Source: a bacterium
GTDB lineage: Bacteria; Pseudomonadota; Gammaproteobacteria; Methylococcales; Methylomonadaceae
Direction of reading: 5' to 3'
Length of the DNA: 36,922 nt
NCBI GenBank assembly: GCA_030591965.1
Contig: JAUVAA010000010.1
Span: 1 to 36,922, forward strand
The position numbers and the translations under genes were made by a program. Position 1 is the stretch's first letter, and each line of letters opens with the position of its first letter. Below, piece by piece: positions 28,413-36,922 of the stretch. The notes under the pieces were generated by a model. It searched no databases. It was not told the origin of the DNA and saw only the letters and a program-made list of their open reading frames with translations.

Positions 28413-28724
28413 TTAAGGTTTTAAGCGACTATAATACGAGGCAATATTATCAATATCACGATCAGATAATGAACCCGCAATATTATTCATAATTTCGGAT
28501 ACGCGTGTTTTATTACGGTACTGTTTTAAGGCGTTTTCCATATACTCTTCATCACGCCCTGCTAAAGGCGGAAAAGGCGCTTCCGCACTTGTTTTACGAA
28601 TACCATGACATTGCGAACAGACAGCCGCGGCTTTAGATTTTCCAGCATAAATACTGGTCGCCTGACTGGGCGCGCTAAAGCTAAAAGCCAGTAGTGTTGC
28701 GAGTGAATAAGTAAGTAGTTTCAT
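28413..28724 (-). CDS. Small periplasmic class I cytochrome c
   Basis: Signal peptide; VCSQCHG heme motif; 103 aa. Confidence 0.88.
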   Translation of the reverse strand: MKLLTYSLATLLAFSFSAPSQATSIYAGKSKAAAVCSQCHGIRKTSAEAPFPPLAGRDEEYMENALKQYRNKTRVSEIMNNIAGSLSDRDIDNIASYYSRLKP

Positions 28725-28729
28725 TGGTC

Positions 28730-30298
28730 TTACTCCATTTCGTCAGGTGATAATCCACGCGTCATATATTTCACACGGCCACGCGAGAAAATACCTGCTG
28801 GGCTTTCCATTTGTATAGAACCGGTTTTTTTCAATGAAGTTGAATCGTAAACAACGACTTCATCACCGGCATAACCCGCGCTGACATATAAAGACTTACC
28901 ATCGGCACTGTATTCTGGGAAGTAGGCATGACCGCCGACATCTAAAGTTTTAACCACCTCTAATGATTTTTTATCAATCAATTGAATAGTACGAGCGCGT
29001 CTGTCTTTAGTAATAATATCCACGGCAACATAAGGTGCATTAGCATGAGCGGCTGGTGATTCTGTACCACCAGAAACAGGGATTAGTTTAACCAGTTTCA
29101 TCGTATCTAAGTCCCAAACGCTGACCACGGTTTTATCGCAAGTACCGAAGTTAGTACCAAAACCTAAAGTACGACCATCCACTTTAACGGCTGCGCCACC
29201 ACCCACATGTGGTACACAACCCGCTGGTAATTTTTTGATAATTTCGCGTTTTTCTAAATCAATCGCGGTCACAATGCTATCGTCATACGAGGCAATCATT
29301 AATTTTTTGCCTTTATGGGTTAAGAAAGCATCATGTAAATGACGGCCGACATTTTTTATTTTAGTGACAGGGAAGTCATCTTTTAAATCCACGACCCAAA
29401 CTTGGCCAGCATTTTCTAAGGCAATCGCGAAAATATCTGCATACGGCGTACCAATCACCATACCTGAATCAGAACTCACCATTTTACCGTCAGGATCGAT
29501 GCCTTCTAATTCAAATTGCTTTAAAGGCTCTAAAGTATCTGCGTCTAAAATAACGGCGTTATGCGGAACGAAAGAACCGGCCATCAAATATTTGCCATCG
29601 CGCGAAATACCGATGCCAGGGCCATTCCAGCCTGTTTTAATGCTGCGTACCGCTTGCATCGTATATAAATCAACTTTATAGATTTCTGCCGTATCGGTTT
29701 TTACATAAGCCCAGCGCTCATTAGCCGGACTAAATTCAATAATATGTGCTGCAGTTACCGTGGGTACTACACCGACTTGTTGGTGCGTTTTGCTATTAAT
29801 AAATACCGCTTCTGAACCATCGCCGCGACCGTATTTTCCGCGTGCAGCAACGCCGATAATATCGTCCATGCTATCGATTTTAAACGTCGGTTTATTCGGT
29901 AGTTTAGACTCGTCTTTTACATAAACTTTTAAAGACGCTTTCATATCTTTAATAGTGAAAGCAGGATTGGCTAATTTTGGCGTGCTTTGTAAATGCTTGA
30001 CCATGTCGCGGATATCGCTATCGGATAAACGGCCGAAAAACGGAGGCATTAAAGTTTCAAAGCTACCGGTCATAATCAAAGTACGTAAAGCCGTTGGGCT
30101 GCGACCTTTTAGGGTTTCGGAATTCAACGCTGGAGCTAAATAACCTCCATGATCTGAACCATGACAGCTGGCACAGTTGTCTTGATAAAGCTGGTGCATT
30201 TTATGCTTATTACCAGCCTCCGCGAATACGCTGGAGCTAAAGAGTAAACTGATGCTTGCGGCTAGAATGGATTTTTTTATTATTGTTGTCGCTTCCAT
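28730..30298 (-). CDS. Atypical cytochrome c-d1 protein (NirS/NirN-like)
   Basis: Signal peptide, CASCHG heme c motif, eight-bladed-type d1 propeller with TAAHIIEFSP, RHLHDAFL and VPHVGGGA; terminal SPAGIFSRGRVKYMTRGLSPDEME. Confidence 0.85.
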   Translation of the reverse strand: MEATTIIKKSILAASISLLFSSSVFAEAGNKHKMHQLYQDNCASCHGSDHGGYLAPALNSETLKGRSPTALRTLIMTGSFETLMPPFFGRLSDSDIRDMVKHLQSTPKLANPAFTIKDMKASLKVYVKDESKLPNKPTFKIDSMDDIIGVAARGKYGRGDGSEAVFINSKTHQQVGVVPTVTAAHIIEFSPANERWAYVKTDTAEIYKVDLYTMQAVRSIKTGWNGPGIGISRDGKYLMAGSFVPHNAVILDADTLEPLKQFELEGIDPDGKMVSSDSGMVIGTPYADIFAIALENAGQVWVVDLKDDFPVTKIKNVGRHLHDAFLTHKGKKLMIASYDDSIVTAIDLEKREIIKKLPAGCVPHVGGGAAVKVDGRTLGFGTNFGTCDKTVVSVWDLDTMKLVKLIPVSGGTESPAAHANAPYVAVDIITKDRRARTIQLIDKKSLEVVKTLDVGGHAYFPEYSADGKSLYVSAGYAGDEVVVYDSTSLKKTGSIQMESPAGIFSRGRVKYMTRGLSPDEME

Positions 30299-30406
30299 AA
30301 GAATTCCTAAGATTGATAAAGGTAATGTTGACTCGATATTGTTAAATTAAAACATGAAAAGCACTATAACGCATCATTTGTAAAGATCAGTAATTGAGCA
30401 AACGTA

Positions 30407-31567
30407 TTAATTTAGTTGGTAGTTGCCGGAATAGCTTGAGTATTCGACCTGATCAAAAGCACCGGTTTGTTGTAAATAAACGAGGCCACCTATAAGACCT
30501 AATGCAATAAGAACGGCAAAACCAATTTTCCAGATACTATAAGGGCGTTCGCCTTGCACTTCACCGGTACGGCCATTGATAACAAAGCGATAAACTTTAT
30601 TTCGGTACATAAAAGCGGCTGACCACACGGGTAAAAGGCAATGCTTATAAGTGACTTGGCTATGTTGAGTGCTGACTTGATGAATACGTTGATGATCACC
30701 GCCGATGTCATAGGCAATATCTTGGCGAATCATACCATCTATGACCTGTTTAGCGCGGTCAAAGCCTTCATCTAAGTTGACTTGATATAATTCACTTTGA
30801 AAACCACTGATATAATTTTCATCATAAGGTACTAAATTTTCCAGATCCCAAGGTTGCAAGCGATCCAGAATTTGTCGAGGTAGAGATAAGCTAGCACCAA
30901 TTAAAACATCATCAAAAAATCTTGATACTCGTCCTCGAACATTTGTCCAACGTATTTTTGGCACTCGTTTCACTGTGGAAACTTGGCGGCCTTTTTGTAT
31001 GTAACTGACGCGCTCATTAACATAGTAAGTGTCACCTCTAGCGCCTGTGTAAGTGCTATCTGTATGGCTGTCATAAGTCCAATAGGGCAGGTAGATACCG
31101 GTTAGTTTCGTATCTGCGCGTGCATATTTTTTGACTTTGTTAGGCGCAAACCATAATTTATTAAGCCATAGACTGAATTGTTTTTTGGCGTGCGCTTCTT
31201 CAATTAAAAAAGGGAGTAGCGACTTGGGTGGGAGTGGTTTGTTTTTTTGTGAGCTAATAACAATATCAGTACTACAAAAAGGGCATTCACCAGCATGTAT
31301 ACTGGCAGAAAATTTAAAACTTGCACCACAGGCTTCGCAGTGTGCTTGATTATTGACTTCGCTAGGTTGAGTTTCGGCTAGTTCACGTAATGCCTGAGCC
31401 AAGTCATATTCTTCGATGCGGTCTTGTTTGGCGCTAATATCATTTGTTTGGCCGCAGTGTGAACAAACCTGTTGCTGTGTGCCGGGCTGATATTTCAGCA
31501 TTGAGCCACATTGAGAGCAGGGAAACTGGTTGTGTGTAGATGGTGATTTTATTTTAGTAATTTTCAC
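30407..31567 (-). CDS. Zinc-ribbon membrane protein
   Basis: CSQCG...CSHCG and CEACG...CPFC; C-terminal TM IGFAVLIALGLIGGLVYL. Confidence 0.75.
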   Translation of the reverse strand: MKITKIKSPSTHNQFPCSQCGSMLKYQPGTQQQVCSHCGQTNDISAKQDRIEEYDLAQALRELAETQPSEVNNQAHCEACGASFKFSASIHAGECPFCSTDIVISSQKNKPLPPKSLLPFLIEEAHAKKQFSLWLNKLWFAPNKVKKYARADTKLTGIYLPYWTYDSHTDSTYTGARGDTYYVNERVSYIQKGRQVSTVKRVPKIRWTNVRGRVSRFFDDVLIGASLSLPRQILDRLQPWDLENLVPYDENYISGFQSELYQVNLDEGFDRAKQVIDGMIRQDIAYDIGGDHQRIHQVSTQHSQVTYKHCLLPVWSAAFMYRNKVYRFVINGRTGEVQGERPYSIWKIGFAVLIALGLIGGLVYLQQTGAFDQVEYSSYSGNYQLN

Positions 31568-31634
31568 ATATCTATAGGAGTAGGGCGGACTTCAGTCCGC
31601 TTGTTGACATTGATATTGAAACGAATTGAGGTTT

Positions 31635-31799
31635 CTAATTATTTTGCCGTTTAACCTCATCAAGTGTTCTTCCGCCTTTATATTTCCATTCAATCCAGCC
31701 ATTAGCGCTACGCCCTAATACAACAGCCGCAGAAGCACTCGGCGAGGAAAAGATATGGTCTTTAGTGAATAGTAAAATACCTTCTTTTTGGCTATGTAC
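31635..31799 (-). pseudogene. C-terminal remnant resembling a DUF4357 domain
   Basis: Reverse-strand reading VHSQKEGILLFTKDHIFSSPSASAAVVLGRSANGWIEWKYKGGRTLDEVKRQNN*; no start, upstream stop inside the adjacent inverted repeat. Confidence 0.55.
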
Positions 31800-31909
31800 T
31801 CATTAAGTGTTGGTGATCACCTATGCTATTGTTTTTACTTAAGTCATAGTAATAGGTAAGTGGCTGTAATCATTCGCCTGTACGCCTTACCAACAGCTAA
31901 TGAGTACAT
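31794..31909. repeat. 116-bp MITE-like element
   Basis: Terminal inverted repeats ATGTACTCATTAAGTGTTGG / CCAACAGCTAATGAGTACAT (18 of 20 matching). Confidence 0.65.
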
Positions 31910-31977
31910 ACCTTAATATAGATCTGTAGACTTAAGGGTTACCCTTATTGGCCTATTATTTACCTTAATCTTCATCT

Positions 31978-32259
31978 TTAAGGATGAAAGACATCACTAC
32001 CTGTGCGAATCTCCCAGTTTAAATATTTCATACAATTATTTCTTTTTCCTCGGTTCTCACTTTTTTGAGCTAATTGAGCATAGTTATTTGCCGCCCCATT
32101 ACCAAAAATAATAGCGGGGGTATCTAATTTCTTATCAGTTGCATTTGTGCAACGAGTTAGGTCTTCATAAAAGTCTTGATAAGTAGCTCCCTCTTTAGCA
32201 AAACCTCTCGAACATCCAGTCACCGTAACAAGTAATAATACTGCTATAACTATTTTCAA
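31978..32259 (-). CDS. Small lipoprotein, unknown function
   Basis: Probable TTG start after AAGGGGAAGGAA; LKIVIAVLLLVTVTGCSRG lipobox. Supplied ORF begins further upstream. Confidence 0.55.
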   Translation of the reverse strand: MKIVIAVLLLVTVTGCSRGFAKEGATYQDFYEDLTRCTNATDKKLDTPAIIFGNGAANNYAQLAQKSENRGKRNNCMKYLNWEIRTGSDVFHP

Positions 32260-32505
32260 TTCCTTCCCCTTAAATAAAATCAACCTAAAACGATAGACCG
32301 GCATCAACTGCCGATAGGTAAAAATTAACACCCAAATACCAGTATGGCTCGCAATAAATAGATAGTTTTTGAAAAGTCTATTCTGCAATTACAAGCACAA
32401 TACTTGACTTAACCTTATCAATTAATGTTGTTTTAGACAATTTTCTATTTATTAAGAGAGGTTACGCTTATTGGCGGACTAAAGTCTGCCCTACGTGAGA
32501 GTTTA

Positions 32506-33606
32506 TTATGTTGGTAACGGTGGCGGCATTATTGAGAAAGAGTTCGCTAATTCAGCAATCTCTCCCGCTTTAGTCCATTCCACTAACGCTTGATTCCAAA
32601 TCAAAGTTTGCCGCGTTATAATGCCGGATTTAATCTGGTTTGTTAGATCGGACAAGCTAAACGGGCCAGACTGCTGACCATTGAGTGCGACAAAATATTG
32701 TGTTTGTTGTGGAATAGGAGGTGGCGTAGATTGTATTGTATTATTAGGTGAAGGCGCAAAACTTTGGCCCATTTTATTAGCTAACGCAAAGCCCATGCCC
32801 ATTCCGATACCTTCAGAAGCACCACCGGATGGATTTTCTGCTGCGGCTTTCATAGATTCAGCAGCCTGAAATTCAGTGTAATTTTTTAAATTACCAATCA
32901 CACCCATACTGGTACGTTTATCTAATGCTTCTTCAACAGATGCAGGCAAAGAGATATTTTCCACTAACAATTTGGTGATTTCTAATCCATAGGCCATAAA
33001 TTCAGGGGCAATTTTGGCAGTGATATATTCACTTAAATCATCATAGTTACCCGCTAGATCGAGTACCGGAATTTTGGATTCTCCTAAAATACTAGCAAAG
33101 CGCGATAGAATCAGATTGCGTAATTGGTCGCTAATATCATCAGTGGAAAAATGTCCGTGTGTGCCAACAATTTCTTTGATAAAAGTGAGCGGGTCATTAA
33201 TTCTGACGCAATAACTACCAAAGGCGCGTAACCTGACCGCGCCAAATTCAGCGTCGCGCAACATAATCGGATTTTTTGTGCCCCATTTTAAATCAACGAA
33301 GCGGCGCATATTAAAGAAGTAAACTTCGGCTTTAAACGGGCTTTGAAAGCCGTGCGGCCAGTTTTCTAGCGTGGTCATAATCGGCATGTTATTGGTTTGC
33401 AACTCATACATGCCCGGCTCAAAAAAGTCCGCTGCTTTGCCTTCGTTTACTAAAATGGCAACTTGTGATTCGCGTACTGTTAATTTTGCACCGTACTTGA
33501 TTTCATTGTCGTAGCGTTCAAAACGATACACCATGGTGTCGCTAGACTGGTCTAACCATTCAATAACATCAACAAATTCACCAAATAGCTTGTCGAATAA
33601 CCCCAT
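32506..33606 (-). CDS. SPFH-domain protein with C-terminal GYF_2 domain (virion-core-like)
   Basis: MGLFDKLFGEFVDVIEW..., PVLDLAGNYDDLSEYITAKIAPEFMAYGLEITKLLVENISLP; C-terminal YFVALNGQQSGPFSLSDL. Confidence 0.82.
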   Translation of the reverse strand: MGLFDKLFGEFVDVIEWLDQSSDTMVYRFERYDNEIKYGAKLTVRESQVAILVNEGKAADFFEPGMYELQTNNMPIMTTLENWPHGFQSPFKAEVYFFNMRRFVDLKWGTKNPIMLRDAEFGAVRLRAFGSYCVRINDPLTFIKEIVGTHGHFSTDDISDQLRNLILSRFASILGESKIPVLDLAGNYDDLSEYITAKIAPEFMAYGLEITKLLVENISLPASVEEALDKRTSMGVIGNLKNYTEFQAAESMKAAAENPSGGASEGIGMGMGFALANKMGQSFAPSPNNTIQSTPPPIPQQTQYFVALNGQQSGPFSLSDLTNQIKSGIITRQTLIWNQALVEWTKAGEIAELANSFSIMPPPLPT

Positions 33607-33685
33607 CTATCTCTCCGGTCATGTTTTTAATTAACGTAAACAACACACTTCGATATATTCACGCCCTACTAGATGCCCAAATAAA

Positions 33686-34842
33686 TTAACTTGCTTCATT
33701 AATAGTTGTACGATTGACTGCAGAGCTAAGTGTTTTACGTAGTTCTGTTTCACATTCTTGTAATTGCACAACAGCATCGGCACGCATTTTTTTACCTTGA
33801 TCAGCGATTTGTAAACTCTCATTAATGGTATCAATTAATAAAGTGTTCGCTTTTTTTACTGACTCCAAATCAAATACGCCGCGCTCTAATTGTTTGCGCG
33901 TTAGTGAGTTGGCCTGTTTAAGATTTTCCGCATTGGCTTCTAATAAATCATTAGTTAAATCAGTAGCCGACTGTAGGGTGCTAGCTGCATCTGATGAACG
34001 GTATATAGCGACAGCTGTTGCTAATTGTTGACGCCATAGTGGAATAGTATTAACAACTGTTGAATTGATTTTATTAACCAAGCCTTTGTCATTATCCTGA
34101 ATCAAACGAATACTAGGCAAGCTTTGCATAGCGACTTGGCGTGTTAAACGTAAATCATGTACGCGCCGCTCTAAGTCATCTCTTGCAGCACGTAAATCTC
34201 TTAACTCCTGTGCTTCAATAATCGCTTCTGAAGCGGCTGCACTAGATGCTTTTTCGGGGATAACTTGCTCATCCAATTGTTTTAATTTTTCATCGCCAGC
34301 AGAAATATAATGATCTAGGTTGTGAAAATACTCTAAGTTAGCTTCGTAGAGTCTATCCAGCATGGTAATGTCGGTTAATAGCGTGGTTTTATGTCCATCT
34401 AGTTTGTCGGTAATGGTGTCGATTTGTTTGCGCACTTCTTCATATTTTTGTAAGAATTGCGCAACAGGTTTAGCTCTGCCTAATAGTTTGGCAAAAAACC
34501 GGGCTTTTTATTAGGGTCTAAGGCATTGACATCAAAGCCTCGTAAAGCAGCCACCATATTATTTAAATCGCCCCCCGCAGAACCTAAATCCTTGTTTTTG
34601 ACGCCGTCGAGCATTTTGTCGGAAATACTGGTGAGCTGTTCTTGCGCTTTGCTGCCGAAGTAAATAATAGACTTGCTATCATTGATATCTATTTCAGCTA
34701 TTTTTGTAGTGATATGCGCTTGGTTTTCTGCATCTGATTGTTCGAAAGCTAAAATCTCTTTGCTAACACCCGGTACGATTTCTTCAAATACTGAACTTCC
34801 GGGGATTGTAAGGTTTTCAGTAGTCGTATTTTGTTCGCTCAT
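33686..34842 (-). pseudogene. telA: TelA-like toxic anion resistance gene split by a frameshift
   Basis: ORFs 34480-34842 and 33686-34435 plus intervening GFFAKLLGRAKPVAQFLQKYEEV join as one TelA-like protein if one base is added to the A6 run at 34493-34498. Confidence 0.85.
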
Positions 34843-34878
34843 TTTAAGTTCCTTTAGTGATCGCTTAATCGGTAGGTT

Positions 34879-35742
34879 TTAAATCACGCCTTCATGCTTT
34901 AACTGGGCTGCCAAAACTTCAATTTGTACATCAAGATCAAGTACATCATCTTCGAGTAATTTCTGTTTTTGCTCAATAAAAACGGATTCTATGGTTTGTA
35001 ATACATGATCAAAATTCTCCGTCAATTGTTCTGATTGATGTTTTCTCTGCATATCGGCATAACCTTCAGTCACTTTGAATGCGCCATCCAGATAGATATT
35101 CAAGAATTTTCTTGCGCGCCGGATATCGCCGGGGTCTTCTTCTAGTAGCCCGACAATTTCTCTGGCATGGGTGCAAATAGTTTGAATACGTTGATTAAAC
35201 TGTCTATTATTAATTTGCTTATTGGCTCGTTCAATACCGGAAATTTTCAGTTCAGCTTCAGCTATGGTTTGAGATATTTCTTCTGCACTATAGCCATGCG
35301 AGCCAGTGATCATTTTTTCCTGACGGGGATCAAAGCCGTAGAGTAAAAACATTCCCGCTAAGGCTCCTAAGCCAAACACTATAGAGACTAATAAGGCATG
35401 TCCCGCGCCGAGTAATGCGATGCCTGTTGTAGTAAGCGCAACCAGTAATGCCGCTAGAGTTTTTAATGGCCACCTTGGCGCTTGAGTGATTTTTTTATCT
35501 TGATAGTCGGCTTCAGCAGCGAGTCCTTTGCGTAATAGATTGGCGGCAAATAGAAAAGTAGCACAGCCGCTGATATTGATAATAATGCGTAAAAAATCGG
35601 CATAAATAAAGGATAATATAGCTGCAGGAATCAATGCCAAAGGTAAGATATAAAGAAGCAGTCCGCGGCTGCCGTATATTAAGCCACTGGCCGTTTTTTT
35701 CTGGTAGGGTTTAGGCTTTCTTAATTGCTCGGAGTTATTCAT
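34879..35742 (-). CDS. XpaC-like (5-bromo-4-chloroindolyl phosphate hydrolysis) membrane protein
   Basis: N-terminal TM segments and long C-terminal helical domain; directly upstream of telA, a common pairing. Confidence 0.7.
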   Translation of the reverse strand: MNNSEQLRKPKPYQKKTASGLIYGSRGLLLYILPLALIPAAILSFIYADFLRIIINISGCATFLFAANLLRKGLAAEADYQDKKITQAPRWPLKTLAALLVALTTTGIALLGAGHALLVSIVFGLGALAGMFLLYGFDPRQEKMITGSHGYSAEEISQTIAEAELKISGIERANKQINNRQFNQRIQTICTHAREIVGLLEEDPGDIRRARKFLNIYLDGAFKVTEGYADMQRKHQSEQLTENFDHVLQTIESVFIEQKQKLLEDDVLDLDVQIEVLAAQLKHEGVI

Positions 35743-35760
35743 AGCGGACTTGTGTAAGGG

Positions 35761-35886
35761 TTATTTAATTTCTGCTACTGGGTTTGTACGAAATGGCGAG
35801 ACTTCGATTAGCGATTGACAGGTGACTAAGCTAACCGTGGTTAATAATAGTATAAGGCCAATAGCTGACTTTAAAAATTTAGGCAT
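35761..35886 (-). CDS. Very short putative lipoprotein
   Basis: My translation: MPKFLKSAIGLILLLTTVSLVTCQSLIEVSPFRTNPVAEIK*; not in the ORF track. Confidence 0.4.
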   Translation of the reverse strand: MPKFLKSAIGLILLLTTVSLVTCQSLIEVSPFRTNPVAEIK

Positions 35887-36088
35887 GGATTATTTCCTAG
35901 TAAGGCATAAACGCTAAGATATTGCATGGCGTGAGTTAGAAAATTGCTTTAGGCGGTTACGCTATTATATAGTGACTTATATTTTTGGCTACGCACTTAA
36001 CACGAAACATTAATAATATAGTAGGGCGGACTTTTAGCTGTTCTACCTTAAATTCGTAGCCACATTGTTTGAAAAAAATATAAGTTTA

Positions 36089-36910
36089 TCAAGGTTCATC
36101 GCGCACTCTTAAAAATACCGCAAACCTTGGAATACCTCTATCAGTAAAGCCTTGGTAACGAAAGCTGATGGTGCTGCCTATCGGTGGTGGGTTATCTCGT
36201 TCTTGATGACTAAAGCCACTACCAATAAAAAAGCTTTTGCCACCTGTGGATTTAACTTGAATCGAGCCCATTTTTCCCGTGAATTGTCCTTTGCCGAGAC
36301 GATAGCCCGTAACTATTGCCTCAGCATCCGCAAAGGGTTTTAATTTCAAAATATTGTGACTGCGCCCGCTGTTATACAAGCCCTGTTTACGATGTAGCAT
36401 CAAGCCTTCACCGTCTTGATCAGTCACTAATTGCAAACGTTGCATAAGCTGTTCGTGGGAAGCTATTTGAACTTGTTCAATAAATTTCAGAAAGGGAGAC
36501 GGTAATTGTTTTGCCATAGACTGCATTAGGCTAACTCGGTCTGAGAAAGTTCCTGAGTGATTGGGTAAATCAAAAACCATAAATTTGATTTTCTGCCAAC
36601 CTAAATGCGGCTGTTGTTTTCGGGCGATAGAAACTGTTTGCTGATATTTTCCTCTGGCAATCCATAATTCGCCATCTAATACAGTGTCAGGAAAATCTTG
36701 GATAAACCATTTTGGCGCATTTAATAAATTGCCACCTCTGGAGATAAGTTGTTGACCATCCCAGCGCGCACGCACTCCATCCAGTTTTTCGCTAACCCAA
36801 TATTGGGTATGTAGTGGTCTAATAAAGCAGGACACTTCTAGAGGCTGATTTATAATGTCATTAGAGGTGAATATGAGTAACGAAAACAAACAGACACAAC
36901 CTAAGTACAC
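36089..36910 (-). CDS. ATP-dependent DNA ligase, LigE-type, with N-terminal signal-like segment
   Basis: EKLDGVRARWDG nucleotidyltransferase motif, LDGELW, EGLMLH, LKLKPF; hydrophobic N-terminus YLGCVCLFSLLIFTS. Start codon close to the window edge. Confidence 0.85.
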   Translation of the reverse strand: MYLGCVCLFSLLIFTSNDIINQPLEVSCFIRPLHTQYWVSEKLDGVRARWDGQQLISRGGNLLNAPKWFIQDFPDTVLDGELWIARGKYQQTVSIARKQQPHLGWQKIKFMVFDLPNHSGTFSDRVSLMQSMAKQLPSPFLKFIEQVQIASHEQLMQRLQLVTDQDGEGLMLHRKQGLYNSGRSHNILKLKPFADAEAIVTGYRLGKGQFTGKMGSIQVKSTGGKSFFIGSGFSHQERDNPPPIGSTISFRYQGFTDRGIPRFAVFLRVRDEP

Positions 36911-36922
36911 ACTTGAATTTAA

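Noticed and set aside
28215-28424. 69-aa plus-strand ORF between the CA-like and cytochrome genes
   Set aside because: Consists largely of the nested hairpin repeat; no family resemblance.
29364-29681. 105-aa plus-strand ORF antisense to the c-d1 cytochrome
   Set aside because: Shadow ORF with no signal peptide or recognisable domain.
33631-33834. 67-aa minus-strand ORF overlapping the telA 3' end
   Set aside because: Overlaps the telA frame out of phase; the telA reading explains the region.

Overview
The window is a 36.9 kb chromosomal segment that looks like a gammaproteobacterium, possibly a methanotroph-like Methylococcales; this placement comes from gene content and repeat style only. 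Most genes are on the minus strand. From left to right it contains: a partial membrane oxidoreductase with an N-terminal CPHC thioredoxin domain; an outer-membrane protein plus beta-propeller pair; an RND efflux pump with its adaptor; small secreted proteins and an AI-2E family permease; a fatty acid desaturase / D-2-hydroxyacid dehydrogenase / serine-glyoxylate aminotransferase group; tRNA-Val and tRNA-Asp; a tandem HD/HD-GYP protein next to a 1346-aa sensor with NIT-like, HAMP, PAS, GGDEF, EAL and CZB-like regions; a heme d1 biosynthesis locus in nirS-like/cyt c/CA-like/nirC/nirF/[toxin-antitoxin]/nirD/L/G/H/J order; an XpaC/TelA/SPFH-GYF2/zinc-ribbon cluster; and an ATP-dependent DNA ligase of LigE type. 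The most interesting locus is the heme d1 cluster. It encodes an atypical c-d1 cytochrome. It also encodes an alpha-carbonic-anhydrase-like lipoprotein in which two of the three canonical zinc-ligand histidines are glutamine, so it resembles the acatalytic CA-related proteins. A BrnTA-like toxin-antitoxin pair sits between nirF and nirD. Other notable signals are a homopolymer frameshift in telA, several dispersed palindromic repeat families (one supplies the C-terminal codons and stop of nirL), and a CA/cytochrome spacer made of paired hairpins. All family calls are from reading the translated sequences; no database search was run.
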